The translations under genes were made by a program, and so were the position numbers. The notes beneath the pieces are model-generated. The model saw nothing but the letters and a program-made list of their open reading frames with translations. It was not told where the DNA came from and made no database searches. Shown piece by piece: positions 40,648-50,301 of a stretch of 64,000 nucleotides of DNA. How positions within the stretch are numbered: the first letter of the stretch is position 1; the number at the start of each line of letters is the position of its first letter. The DNA is from Cytobacillus purgationiresistens (lineage in GTDB: Bacteria > Bacillota > Bacilli > Bacillales > Cytobacillaceae): the NCBI RefSeq assembly GCF_030813235.1, contig NZ_JAUSUB010000003.1:186001-250000 (forward strand), written 5' to 3'.

Positions 40648-43459
40648 AACAAGATATCTCCATATTAAAATAAGCCATATTCAGCATGACCAATTCTTAA
40701 TCTATGCCTTAAACGGGCAAGGGCGAATGATCGAGCCAGCCACTTGGAAGCCGATGTTATTCCATTCACATGCGGAAAGCTTCTATGGAACCATGATTGA
40801 AGAAAAGTTCATCAATGACCTCCATGGCTTTCTAGTAGACAGCTGGTCACTCATTACTTTGTTTGCAACAGAGCAATTTAATCGCATGATTGATTGGGAG
40901 TGGGATGAAATGGCAGAGATTTGTCTAGCCTCTGCCCCTATTCTTAAAGAATCGATTTACGATAAAAAATGGATGCCTCACTTTTCCTCATGGGAAAAGG
41001 AAGAATTCCGCTGGGCATTGCCTGCTGATGTGTTTGATGAATTCCATTCCTCATTCTGGACACAGTCAATCGGAGAACAGCCGGTCAAGCCATTTATTGA
41101 AGACCTCTTCCACTATGCACTTGATGACTATTTAAGTAAGAATAAACAGGCAAAAGCCGCATTTGGAGAGAAGCTGCAAGCCCTTCGCAGTGAGCATTTA
41201 TCACCTCGTGCATTAGCCGCTTATTTTGATGAAGAAAACTGGCAGGAATGGATGGGTGTAATCACTGATGGGACGCCTTTTTCCATTGGATTGAAGCTTG
41301 AGGAGCCTGAAGATATCGATGGCAGCTGGGAACTTTCTATTTTTCTAAGAGAAAAAGACAATCGGGACCTGTTTGTTGACTATAAAGATTATTCTAACTA
41401 CCCTGCCCTTTGGCACGATCATGAAGAAGCAATCGAAAAAGAAGCCCAGAGATGGATCCAAGTCTTCCCGTGGCTCGAAGGTCAAAAAGATCAACTGGCC
41501 AGCAACCTTACCGAGGACGAAGCTTGGACCTTCCTCACAGAGGCAAGCGAAACATTGCTTGCACTTGGAGTTGAAATTCTTCTTCCATCGTGGTGGCAAG
41601 CGATGCAAAGCGCAAGCATGAAAGTAAAAGCGAAGGTCAAGGGTTCTAGCAGCCATCGCCCATCTTATGTCGGCCTACAAGCTATGCTCGATTATGATTG
41701 GCGGTTTTCCATGAACGGAGTGGAACTGTCAGAAGATGAGTTCCGCACAATGGTGGAAGAAAAGCGCCGGCTTGTTTATATACGTGGACGCTGGATTAAG
41801 CTTGATCCCAACTTTGTGCGCCACATTCAAGATTTGATGAAAAAGGCGGAAAAAGAAGGATTGCATGTAAGAGACTTAATCGAGCAAGAGCTCCTATCTA
41901 AAGATGAAGAAGCGAATGATGACCTCGATAACCCAAAAGCCTTCGCTCGCATTCAAATCGAGATGAACCGTCAGTGGAAGCAAATGGTGAAGCAGCTGCG
42001 CAATATTAAAGATATTCCGCTGGAAACGGTGCCACCAACCTTCCAAGGCGAACTCCGTCCTTATCAGCATCTAGGCATGAGCTGGTTATTATTTTTACGA
42101 AAATATGGATTTGGTGCGATATTAGCTGATGATATGGGGCTTGGTAAAACCGTACAGCTGATCTCTTATCTATTAAAAGTGAGGGAACAAGGTGAAGATG
42201 GGCCCGCGCTCATCATTTGTCCTACATCTGTACTTGGCAACTGGCAAAAGGAACTGGAAAAGTTTTCACCTGAATTAAATGTCCACCTTCATTATGGAAC
42301 GAATCGGTTGAAGGATGAAGCTTTAGCGGCTGCAGTTAATGGGGCAGATGTCGTTCTGACCTCCTATGGCCTGACACATCTGGACCTTGAAAGTTTAGAG
42401 GAAATTGAGTGGAGTTCTGTCAGTATTGATGAAGCCCAAAATATTAAAAATTCGCAAACGAAGCAATCAAGGGCCGTTCGCAAGCTTAAAGGAAAGCATC
42501 ATATCGCTCTCACTGGCACGCCGATGGAAAATCGTTTAACCGAGCTTTGGTCGATTTTCGATTTTACGAATCATGGCTATCTTGGCAGCCTCGGTCAATT
42601 TCATAAACGATTTGTTCTTCCGATTGAAAAGGACAATGATAAGGAGAAGGTTCAGCAGCTCCAAGCATTTATTCGCCCGTTTCTACTTCGCCGTACGAAA
42701 AAGGATGAAGAGGTGGCTCTAAATCTTCCAGACAAACTGGAGCAAAAGGAATATTGCCCGCTTACGGCAGAACAGGCCTCACTATATGAGCAGCTCGTTC
42801 AAGACACTTTTGCACAAATTGAAAAATTGACCGGTTTTGAAAGAAAAGGTCTTATCCTTCAGCTACTTAGTCGTTTAAAGCAGCTTTGCAATCACCCTGC
42901 CCTTTATTTAAAAGAGCCAATTAAAGCGGCTGCCACTGAACGGTCGACTAAGCTGGAAAAATTAGACGAGCTTGTCAGCGCTGTCCATGCTCAGAATGAA
43001 AGCTGCTTAATATTTACCCAATACATTGAAATGGGTCGGATGATACAAACGATGCTGGAGGAAAAGTACGGTTTCGATGTACCATTTTTAAACGGGAGCG
43101 TACCAAAAAGCGAGCGCGATCTTATGATTGAGCGTTTTCAGAACCAAGAATTCCCTGTTTTTCTTCTTTCACTCAAAGCAGGTGGAACAGGTTTGAACTT
43201 AACAGCTGCCAACCACGTTATCCATTATGATCGCTGGTGGAATCCCGCTGTTGAAAACCAAGCTACTGACAGAGCCTACCGCATCGGCCAAAAGCGTTTT
43301 GTCCATGTGCATAAGCTCATTTGTACAGGTACACTTGAAGAGAAAATCGACGCAATGCTGGATCAAAAACAGCATCTTAACGACCAAATCATCCAAAGTG
43401 AAGGTTGGCTTACAGAGCTATCTACCGATGAGCTAAGAGATTTGATTCTGTTATCTTAA
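40640..43459 (+). CDS. ywqA: SNF2-family DNA helicase/translocase YwqA
   Basis: 939-residue ATPase. N-terminal 450 residues: SNF2_N-accessory/RapA-like region with coiled stretches. ATPase lobe 1: PYQHLGMSWLLFL (motif Q/0), DDMGLGKTVQ (Walker A about residue 496), CPTSVLGNWQKE, DEAQ (about 595), ALTGTPMENRLTELWSIFDF. Lobe 2: CLIFTQYIEMG, FLNGSVPKSERDLMIERFQ, LLSLKAGGTGLNLTAANHVI, YDRWWNPAVENQATDRAYRI. Intact catalytic motifs. It works on double-stranded DNA, probably with the SWIM protein encoded just upstream in DNA repair or replication-transcription conflict resolution (inferred). Confidence 0.92.
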   Translation: MLKTRYLHIKISHIQHDQFLIYALNGQGRMIEPATWKPMLFHSHAESFYGTMIEEKFINDLHGFLVDSWSLITLFATEQFNRMIDWEWDEMAEICLASAPILKESIYDKKWMPHFSSWEKEEFRWALPADVFDEFHSSFWTQSIGEQPVKPFIEDLFHYALDDYLSKNKQAKAAFGEKLQALRSEHLSPRALAAYFDEENWQEWMGVITDGTPFSIGLKLEEPEDIDGSWELSIFLREKDNRDLFVDYKDYSNYPALWHDHEEAIEKEAQRWIQVFPWLEGQKDQLASNLTEDEAWTFLTEASETLLALGVEILLPSWWQAMQSASMKVKAKVKGSSSHRPSYVGLQAMLDYDWRFSMNGVELSEDEFRTMVEEKRRLVYIRGRWIKLDPNFVRHIQDLMKKAEKEGLHVRDLIEQELLSKDEEANDDLDNPKAFARIQIEMNRQWKQMVKQLRNIKDIPLETVPPTFQGELRPYQHLGMSWLLFLRKYGFGAILADDMGLGKTVQLISYLLKVREQGEDGPALIICPTSVLGNWQKELEKFSPELNVHLHYGTNRLKDEALAAAVNGADVVLTSYGLTHLDLESLEEIEWSSVSIDEAQNIKNSQTKQSRAVRKLKGKHHIALTGTPMENRLTELWSIFDFTNHGYLGSLGQFHKRFVLPIEKDNDKEKVQQLQAFIRPFLLRRTKKDEEVALNLPDKLEQKEYCPLTAEQASLYEQLVQDTFAQIEKLTGFERKGLILQLLSRLKQLCNHPALYLKEPIKAAATERSTKLEKLDELVSAVHAQNESCLIFTQYIEMGRMIQTMLEEKYGFDVPFLNGSVPKSERDLMIERFQNQEFPVFLLSLKAGGTGLNLTAANHVIHYDRWWNPAVENQATDRAYRIGQKRFVHVHKLICTGTLEEKIDAMLDQKQHLNDQIIQSEGWLTELSTDELRDLILLS

Positions 43460-43473
43460 TTCGTTTTGCTTAA

Positions 43474-43516
43474 AAGAAATCTGTCCTACCAGCTTGATGG
43501 TGCAGGTTTCTTTTTT
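43474..43516 (+). terminator. Terminator of ywqBA
   Basis: GAAATCTGTCC / GGTGCAGGTTTC stem with G-U pairs, then TTTTTT. Confidence 0.6.
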
Positions 43517-43886
43517 AGTATGTGTTAAGGCTGGAAGGCACTTCTGCATTTAATGTTGCAGTCTGGTTCGTCCTATTGGTTACATAGGCAACACACTCCC
43601 CTTCCTTGATTAAAAAACATGATGACAGACTTGAAACATCTCCTTCTTGCATATCTTGAATGAGCAAAGCTTGACGAGTTGGATGTATTTTATAATTTAC
43701 AGATTTTAAATGGTGGTCCTTGGTGTAATGAAGAATAAGCGGAGTGTTCTTTCTAAGAGGAAGCCTTTGATAGGATGCTGTTTCAGGACGCTTGATTAAA
43801 TGAAGGGCATCGAAAAAGCTAGGCTGATGATTAATATCCATCAGATTCTTCTTCTTTCCAATAAAATAGAAATACTTATCATCCAA
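43515..43886 (-). CDS. Unrecognised small protein
   Basis: About 123 residues (TTG 43886, with AAGGAGGTGAAA correctly placed; the GTG 9 nt upstream overlaps it). Sequence: LDDKYFYFIGKKKNLMD, then SFFDALHLIKRPETASY, LPLRKNTPLILHYT, LLIQDMQEGDVSSL, CFLIKEGECVAYVTNRT. Beta-rich in its second half, no signal or membrane segment. No family was recognised. Its 5' side faces the 22-unit tandem array, so its promoter must lie in the 120 nt between, or within the repeats. Confidence 0.6.
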   Translation of the reverse strand: MDDKYFYFIGKKKNLMDINHQPSFFDALHLIKRPETASYQRLPLRKNTPLILHYTKDHHLKSVNYKIHPTRQALLIQDMQEGDVSSLSSCFLIKEGECVAYVTNRTNQTATLNAEVPSSLNTY

Positions 43887-44008
43887 AAATTTCACCTCCT
43901 TCCTGGTTTACCTTTTAAATTCGACATGGTTTTGATTTTCCCTCCTAGTTCTTTATGCCTAATTGGGATTTTTTTGATAATAAATTGATTTTTATTTGGA
44001 TTGGATCT

Positions 44009-45126
44009 AACCTCTTACTTGATCTGGCGTTGAGTTAGGGGTTATTTTCTCTTTTTTCTACCTTCTCACTTGATTTGGCGCTGTGTTGGGGGTTATTTTC
44101 TCTTTTTTCTACCTTCTCACTTGATTTGGCGCTGTGTTGGGGGTTATTTTCTCTTTTTTCTACCTTCTCACTTGTTTAGGCACTGAGTTAGGGGTTATTT
44201 TCTCTCTTTTTCTACCTTCTTACTTGTTTAGGCACTGAGTTGGGCGTTATTTTCTCTTTTTTTCTACCTTCTCACTTGATTTGACACTGAGTTGGGCGTT
44301 ATTTTCTCTTTTTTTCTACCTTCTCACTTGATTAGGCACTAGGTTGAGGATTATTTTCTCTTTTTTTCTACCTTCTTACTTGATTAGGTACTGAGTTGGG
44401 GTTAATTATCTCTTCTTTCCACCTTCTCACTTGTTTAGGCACTGAGTTGGGCGTTATTTTCTCTTTTTTCTACCTTCTCACTTGATTTGGCGCTGAGATG
44501 GGTTCAATTTTCTCTTTTTTTCTACCTTCTCACTTGATTTGGCGCTGAGTTGGGGTTAATTATCTCTTCTTTCCACCTTCTCACTTGTTTAGGCACTGAG
44601 TTGGGCGTTATTATCTCTTTTTTCTACCTTCTCACTTGATTTGGGGCTGTGTTGTGGGTTATTTTCTCTTTTTTTCTACCTTCTCACTTGTTTAGGTACT
44701 GAGTTAGGGGTTATTTTCTCTTTTTTCTACCTTCTCACTTGATTTGGCGCTGTGTTGGGGGTTATTTTCTCTTTTTTTCTACCTTCTCACTTGTTTAGGC
44801 ACTGAGTTAGGGGTTATTTTCTCTCTTTTTCTACCTTCTTACTTGTTTAGGCACTGAGTTGGGCGTTATTTTCTCTTTTTCTACCTTCTCACTTGATTTG
44901 GCGCTGTGTTGGGCGTTATTTTCTCTTTTTTTCTACCTTCTCACTTGATTTGACACTGAGTTGGGCGTTATTTTCTCTTTTTTTCTACCTTCTCATTTGT
45001 TTAGGCACTGAGTTAGGGGTTATTTTCTCTTTTTTTCTACCTTCTCACTTGATTAAGCACTAGGTTGAGGATTATTATCTCTTTTTTTCTACCTTCTCAC
45101 TTGTTTAGGCGTTGAGTTGGGGTTAA
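44009..45126. repeat. Minisatellite: about 22 tandem units of 51-53 bp
   Basis: Each unit has the form CTCACTTGATTTGGCGCTG, TGTTGGGGGTTATTTTCTC, then a T run of 6-7, CTACCTT. Variants TTGTTTAGGCACTGAGTT and GATTAGGCACTAGGTTGAGG alternate. Units 8-9 and 11-12, and 4-7 and 16-21, share the same order of variants, showing block duplication. Because T-run length changes unit size, no reading frame survives. The plus strand is pyrimidine-rich. It is not a CRISPR: there are no unique spacers. Confidence 0.9.
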
Positions 45127-45149
45127 ATATTAAACACTAAAATCATAAA

Positions 45150-45182
45150 AAAACCAGGACCTCGCAATGAGATCCCGATTTT
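45150..45182 (-). terminator. Terminator of the subtilase gene
   Basis: GGGATCTC/GAGGTCCT stem with an ATTGC loop, followed on the minus strand by GGTTTTTTT. Confidence 0.7.
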
Positions 45183-45189
45183 TGTTTGA

Positions 45190-48100
45190 TTAGAATGTCA
45201 GTTTACCGCCAATGACTGGTTTGCCAGGTATCGCTGGGTTAGTTGGTGAAGGTGTTGGTACTTCTACTTTGCCTTTACCTGGGTTTTCTGGTTTAACAAT
45301 TTGACCTGGCTTGTCAGGGACTGGTTTCCCTTTGTCTGGTGTGTCTTTTTTATCAGGCGCTGTTTCTCCTTCTTTAAGTTTGTGAAGCTCAATCGTTTTA
45401 GCTGTTTTGTTTCCGGCTAAATCAACTGCTTCGAAGACGAATTGGTTCGGGCCGTCTTTTAATTCTAATTCGATATCTTCAATGACTTGTTCAAAGCCTC
45501 TCATTTCAAATGGCTCTTCGAATTCTTGATAGTAGATTTCATCCCCATCTAAATATAAGCGAATTTCATCAAAGTTATCGGCAACCTTCACATCGACGAT
45601 TGGGTTGTCTTGATTATGCTCTACATACTTGCTTGCAGGCAAACCTGAGACTTCCACATCTGGTGCTGTTGTATCGATCATGATTGTTCGTTTGAATTTA
45701 GCTGTATTGTTTGCATTATCCACTGCTACCACTTCAAATGTTGGAACTCCGTCTTCAAAATGAAGTGTAGTGTCAAAGGCATATTCTTCTTTTTCTTTAT
45801 TGTAGGTTAGTTCAATCTCTTGACCTGCAATCGTGAATTGCTTAAGGCCAGACTCTTCTTTAATTGTTCCTTTTACTTTGACTTCATTCGTATTGTAAAC
45901 CTCCAAGGCCGCTGGCTCAGTTAAGTAAACAGTAGGAATCGTTTTATCCTTGTTCACTTCTTTAACCTCGATTTCCTTTTCTGTTGTATTACCTGCAAAG
46001 TCATAAGCTACTACTTTCACAAATGAACCGATCTCTAACTCTTCTTCAAAAGTAAATGTCTTTGTGTCGCCACTTAATGGCTTAGTTAGTACAGTCTTGT
46101 CATCTACTAAAATATCTAAATAGGAGATACCAGAACCGCCTTCATTATCTTTAGCAGCGATGTCTAAAACTGTATTATCTTCCACAAGCTCAGCTTCTAC
46201 AGCTGGTGCAACTGTATCTACCTTCACTGGGATTTTAACTGACTGCCATTCTGCTCCTGGGAAGTCGATGATTGTTTTGACTTCAAAATAATATTGACCA
46301 TCCGCAGCTACAGCATTTTTAATCTTTCCATCCCACTTTGCACTTGGATTGATTTTGAACTGGCTGCTATTTCCACGATCATAATAATTTTTTGAGATAT
46401 TATTTTCCGTACGCAATGTTCTTAGTTTTTTACCATCCTTATCTGTGATGGAGTATTCAACCTTTTTCGCATTACGCAAGAAGCTAAGTGCAGGTATTAA
46501 TGTATCCTGAACCTTATCTCCATTTGGTGAAATTGCTACTTTATCCGCATTAAAGCTTTCATTTACTGGATCAAATCCTAGATAGTAATAGCCTTCTTCA
46601 TTTTCATGCACTGCTCCAGCCATACCATAGAAAGAATGCTCATCATATTTCAAGCCATCTAAAATTGGCGCTTTGTCCCAGCTGCCTTTGAATCCTACAT
46701 AAGGGACAGAAAGCTCAGGTTGTACATCTGCTGTATCTGTTAACGTCACGAAGCCTTCTACAAAGTATCCATTCGGGAATACTTCATCAATATCGACTGG
46801 TGTAGTCCAGTTTCCTGTAACGCTAGGGTCTACCACTTGTGCATTGCTTACATCCACTTGAACCGTAAATGTAACTGTACCGTTTGCAGGGACTGTAATA
46901 TCAGTAGAATCCTGACCTTCTACCTTCACATCTGCATTTAAGATTTCTTGTCCTTCTAGTTCATCTACTGCCCATCCAAATTCGCCGTATGCAGCGAAAT
47001 CTGTTTGAACATTAGCTGCTGCATCATAGGTAACATCTTCATCACTGAAGTTTTCCGCTTTAAGCGTGAACTCAAATTGATCGCCAACTTCTTTTAAAGC
47101 AACCTTCGCTTCATTTGTTTCAGCTTCCGTCACTACTACTGGAGTAGAAAGAGCTGCATGAAGCTGCATGATGCCAGAACCTTGTCTGCGAGGGGAATAT
47201 GAATTTTCCCAACCTAATGAACTATTGACTGTTCCTTGGTCTGCAACAGGTTTTGATGTATTCATCATAATATTTTTAGCTGTATTTACACGGTCAAAGC
47301 CAACCTCATTAAAGTCCGCGTCCACTCTTTGCAATACGAGCGCCGCTCCACCAGATACGTGAGGAGCAGCCATTGACGTACCACTCATCATACCGTATTG
47401 GCCATTTTCTAATGTAGAGTAAATTTGTCCGCCTGGTGCTGTGATCTCTGGTTTAAAATCGAGGTTAGGTGTTACTCCCCATGAAGTGAAATCACTCATT
47501 TTCCCGCCTTCAGGGTTTGGCGCTGTTGTTTTTTCACCTTCAAATGTGAAAGAGACGTCTTCTCCTGCTTTAATAGCTGCAACAATTTTGTCACCGTCAT
47601 TTTTCAACATAAATAATTGTGGAATCGTGATGCTTGGGTCAGATGCCATATTTACATAACCGTCTGCGTTATTGTAAATAATAACACCAACAGCTCCTGC
47701 TGCTTGCGCATTCACTGCTTTTTCTATAAAAGTAAGTCCGCCGCGTTTGACCATAGCGTATTTACCAGAAACACCGGCTAGCTCTTCAGGGTAACCTAAG
47801 CCCCCATCCGCTACATCAAATGTTTTTGTTGCTACGTCATTCGGATGCAAGCTTCCTGCTGATAGGAATGGTGATTCTCCTGTTTCTCCGCCAAATTCAT
47901 AACGAACAGCGTCAAGGTCCATGAAATGATTTTCAAGGGATGCCACTTGCAATGAATCATAGGATACGCCTGGTGAACCAACTACACCAAAGTCTGGATT
48001 ATCAGCTTGCGGGTTCGCATGTCCATTTCCTAAGTGCGCTGAGTTACCAGCTGAAATCGACATAAGGATTCCATTTTCAACTGCTCTTTCGATTGCTTTA

Positions 48101-49119
48101 TTTTCGGATGATTCTGGTGATACAAATCCTGCAGTGGAACCTAAGCTCATATTAAGAACGTCTGCTCCAAGGATAATTGCGTCATCAATGGCTTTGACAT
48201 AAATGTCCCCATATGTTGATGCAAAATTAGGATCATTGCCGAATACTTTCAATGCCAAAATTTGTGCTTCAGGGGCTACACCCTTAATTCCGCCGTCATC
48301 TTCGTTACCATTGGCACCAACTGTTCCTGAAACGTGCATACCATGCATGTTTGCCCCAGCTGCAACATCACCAATGATGTCATTTTCATCCATGTAGTTG
48401 TAGCCATATGGAATTTTCTCTGTATAATATTTACCTGGCAAGTCACTATCCTTCTTAAAACCATTGATCTTACTTTCTGTCAAATCCACTTCTGTTTCAT
48501 CAGAAAGTACCATGTCACGGTGTGTTGGGTCTGCACCTGTGTCAATAACACCAACAACCATGCCTTCACCTTTATAGCCATAGTCTCTCCAAGCTTCTTG
48601 GGCTTGTACAAGTTCTTTACTATAGACCATTTCCGGTTTTTCTTCCGGACGTTCATATTCATTTACAACTTGTACGGAAGATACATTTTTCACTTCTTTT
48701 ACTTTTTCAATATCTCCATACATGAGCTCTGCACTGAAACCATTTACTACTGTAGTAAAGCTTTCATGCTCTATTAATTTTACTTTATTTTTCTTCACTT
48801 GATTTTTAACTGTTTGCTGTTCAGCTAATTTTTCATTAGTCAGCTGTTTCTTTTTTGCAACCGGTAATTCTTTATAGACTTTATTTTGCTTTTGGGCATA
48901 CAGAATGGCTGGGTCACTCTTCATCTCGACGATAACACGAACAATATCTGAATCTTTATACTGCTTGTCCAGCTCACTTTTTTCTAGCTTCTGTACGTTT
49001 TTTTGATTTTCTTTTCCTTTCGTATTCTCTACCTTATCAGGTACTGCTGCTGATACAGAACTTGAGAATACTAACAGAAAAGCAAATAATATGACAAGAA
49101 TCTTTCTTTTCCTCACCAT
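45190..49119 (-). CDS. vpr: Vpr-like extracellular subtilisin-family protease, extended
   Basis: 1309-residue S8 protease. Signal peptide to about residue 24; I9 propeptide about 55-160 (VRVIVEMKSDPAILYAQKQN ... FSAELMYGDIEKVKEV). Catalytic D193 (VIDTGADPTH), H259 (HGMHVSG), S582 (GTSMAAPHVSG); oxyanion Asn in ISAGNSAH. A PA domain is inserted between His and Ser (about 390-530). Then Fn3/Ig-like beta domains (about 690-1240, with repeats like VDTVAPAVEAEL, IDTTAPDVEVSG) and a Pro/Lys-rich tail. B. subtilis Vpr is about 800 residues; the extra length is in the C-terminal Ig-like modules. No LPXTG or S-layer anchor. It could process secreted peptides. Confidence 0.85.
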   Translation of the reverse strand: MVRKRKILVILFAFLLVFSSSVSAAVPDKVENTKGKENQKNVQKLEKSELDKQYKDSDIVRVIVEMKSDPAILYAQKQNKVYKELPVAKKKQLTNEKLAEQQTVKNQVKKNKVKLIEHESFTTVVNGFSAELMYGDIEKVKEVKNVSSVQVVNEYERPEEKPEMVYSKELVQAQEAWRDYGYKGEGMVVGVIDTGADPTHRDMVLSDETEVDLTESKINGFKKDSDLPGKYYTEKIPYGYNYMDENDIIGDVAAGANMHGMHVSGTVGANGNEDDGGIKGVAPEAQILALKVFGNDPNFASTYGDIYVKAIDDAIILGADVLNMSLGSTAGFVSPESSENKAIERAVENGILMSISAGNSAHLGNGHANPQADNPDFGVVGSPGVSYDSLQVASLENHFMDLDAVRYEFGGETGESPFLSAGSLHPNDVATKTFDVADGGLGYPEELAGVSGKYAMVKRGGLTFIEKAVNAQAAGAVGVIIYNNADGYVNMASDPSITIPQLFMLKNDGDKIVAAIKAGEDVSFTFEGEKTTAPNPEGGKMSDFTSWGVTPNLDFKPEITAPGGQIYSTLENGQYGMMSGTSMAAPHVSGGAALVLQRVDADFNEVGFDRVNTAKNIMMNTSKPVADQGTVNSSLGWENSYSPRRQGSGIMQLHAALSTPVVVTEAETNEAKVALKEVGDQFEFTLKAENFSDEDVTYDAAANVQTDFAAYGEFGWAVDELEGQEILNADVKVEGQDSTDITVPANGTVTFTVQVDVSNAQVVDPSVTGNWTTPVDIDEVFPNGYFVEGFVTLTDTADVQPELSVPYVGFKGSWDKAPILDGLKYDEHSFYGMAGAVHENEEGYYYLGFDPVNESFNADKVAISPNGDKVQDTLIPALSFLRNAKKVEYSITDKDGKKLRTLRTENNISKNYYDRGNSSQFKINPSAKWDGKIKNAVAADGQYYFEVKTIIDFPGAEWQSVKIPVKVDTVAPAVEAELVEDNTVLDIAAKDNEGGSGISYLDILVDDKTVLTKPLSGDTKTFTFEEELEIGSFVKVVAYDFAGNTTEKEIEVKEVNKDKTIPTVYLTEPAALEVYNTNEVKVKGTIKEESGLKQFTIAGQEIELTYNKEKEEYAFDTTLHFEDGVPTFEVVAVDNANNTAKFKRTIMIDTTAPDVEVSGLPASKYVEHNQDNPIVDVKVADNFDEIRLYLDGDEIYYQEFEEPFEMRGFEQVIEDIELELKDGPNQFVFEAVDLAGNKTAKTIELHKLKEGETAPDKKDTPDKGKPVPDKPGQIVKPENPGKGKVEVPTPSPTNPAIPGKPVIGGKLTF

Positions 49120-49382
49120 CTAACTCCCCTTCTTTAACGATTCTGAATTTTAACATTTCTATTTAAAGGTAACACAACGGTTTTTTTAGTTTTAGAGTAC
49201 TAAAGAACCAATTACCAAAATTTTGCATAGGTCTATATGTTTATTTTTAATATTCAGATTACTTTAGGCAAATAAGCGTAAATAAATGTAACTTTTAAGG
49301 ATATTAATTCAATCAAGGTGGTGAGGCTAATCGTTATCCTGCTCACTATGCTGATTCGACGCGGGAAAGAGTGATGTTATAA
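49120..49382. other. Promoter region of vpr
   Basis: No gene. AAGGGGAG ribosome binding site at the left edge. AT-rich. Confidence 0.4.
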
Positions 49383-49412
49383 AAAAATCCGGCGCTCGCT
49401 GCACCGGAAAGA
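49383..49412 (-). terminator. Terminator of ssb and its small companion
   Basis: TCCGGTGC/GCGCCGGA stem with an AGCGA loop, followed on the minus strand by a run of seven T. Confidence 0.75.
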
Positions 49413-49509
49413 ATAATGAGGAAAAAGTAAGGGGATGTGATTGTTTTTTTCTAATAAGGGTACAAAGAAAGATTATACGAGGATTGAACTAGGGGCATTA
49501 ATAGTTCTT

Positions 49510-49662
49510 TCAGGCAATTTCCTCTGATTCACGGATACACATTTCCAATTGATTCACTCTAAGTCGCAGTTCATCCATATGCTGATTCGATTTACCAAGC
49601 ATTTTGATTAGATTCTCCAGCATGCATTCGATTGCCTTCTCTTCGGCTGTTTTCTCCTTCAA
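49510..49662 (-). CDS. Small 50-residue coiled-coil frame overlapping the 3' end of ssb
   Basis: TTG 49662 (AGGAG 10 nt upstream) opens an uninterrupted frame: KEKTAEEKAIECMLENLIKM, LGKSNQHMDELRLRVNQLEM, CIRESEEIA, stop at 49510. The heptad pattern suggests a short coiled coil. It overlaps the last 71 nt of ssb in another frame, and continues 82 nt beyond it before the shared terminator, a stretch that otherwise has no purpose. No family was recognised. Confidence 0.45.
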   Translation of the reverse strand: MKEKTAEEKAIECMLENLIKMLGKSNQHMDELRLRVNQLEMCIRESEEIA

Positions 49663-50029
49663 CTTGTCTCATCTCCTCTCTTGATAGCGCAGGGACTAAT
49701 GCCTCCGTTCTTTTCTTTTCAAGGAAACGAACTTGCTCTGCCACAACCTCCGTGACATAGATTCGCTTTTTGTCACTGCTATCATATGATCTGGTCTGGA
49801 TGCGTCCGGTAATACCAATAAGAGAGCCCTTTTGACAGTATTGTATTAAATTTTCTGCAGTCTTTCTCCAGAGGGTACACTGAACAAAGTCAGCCTCTAT
49901 TTCACCGTCCTGATTTTTGAATTGCCTGTTGACTGCAAGTGTCACATTGGTCACTGCTTTGCCATCTTGTGTCCTCTTCAATTCAGGATCTCGAGTCAGT
50001 CTGCCCACAAGTGTGACTTGGTTTATCAC
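49592..50029 (-). CDS. ssbB: Single-stranded DNA-binding protein SsbB-type
   Basis: 145 residues, GTG start with AAAGGAGATG. OB-fold: INQVTLVGRLTRDPELKRT, AVTNVTLAVNRQFKNQDGEI, ADFVQCTLWRKTAENLIQYC, GSLIGITGRIQTRSYD, YVTEVVAEQVRFLE. The tail (REEMRQVEGENSRREGNRMH) lacks the acidic DDDIPF protein-interaction tip of SsbA, so it is the competence-type SSB that protects imported DNA. Between vpr and ywpF, in the same neighbourhood as B. subtilis ssbB (ywpH). ComK control is likely by analogy; no K-box was confirmed by eye. Confidence 0.88.
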   Translation of the reverse strand: MINQVTLVGRLTRDPELKRTQDGKAVTNVTLAVNRQFKNQDGEIEADFVQCTLWRKTAENLIQYCQKGSLIGITGRIQTRSYDSSDKKRIYVTEVVAEQVRFLEKKRTEALVPALSREEMRQVEGENSRREGNRMHAGESNQNAW

Positions 50030-50301
50030 ATTTTCATCTCCTTTCTTTGTTCCATCTTACTGACTGAATGGAGAGATGTAAAAAGTTGATAATTCAATTT
50101 TAGAGCTTTGGTTTTAATGGAATTTTAATAAAAGGTTTGGCAAAATTGGATTTTCAAGTCGATTCTATCGTTAAAAATTCAATTTTACATTGTCCGACAG
50201 ATAAAATTCGACAAAGTGAGAGTGATGACGGAAATTCGCTTTCCTATGTGCGTGTGATATAATTTTTGTAATCGATTATACAGAGGAAAGGGGGGAATAG
50301 C

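Noticed and set aside
44009-45126. Possible CRISPR array
   Set aside because: The repeated units are contiguous and contain no unique spacers; no cas genes nearby.
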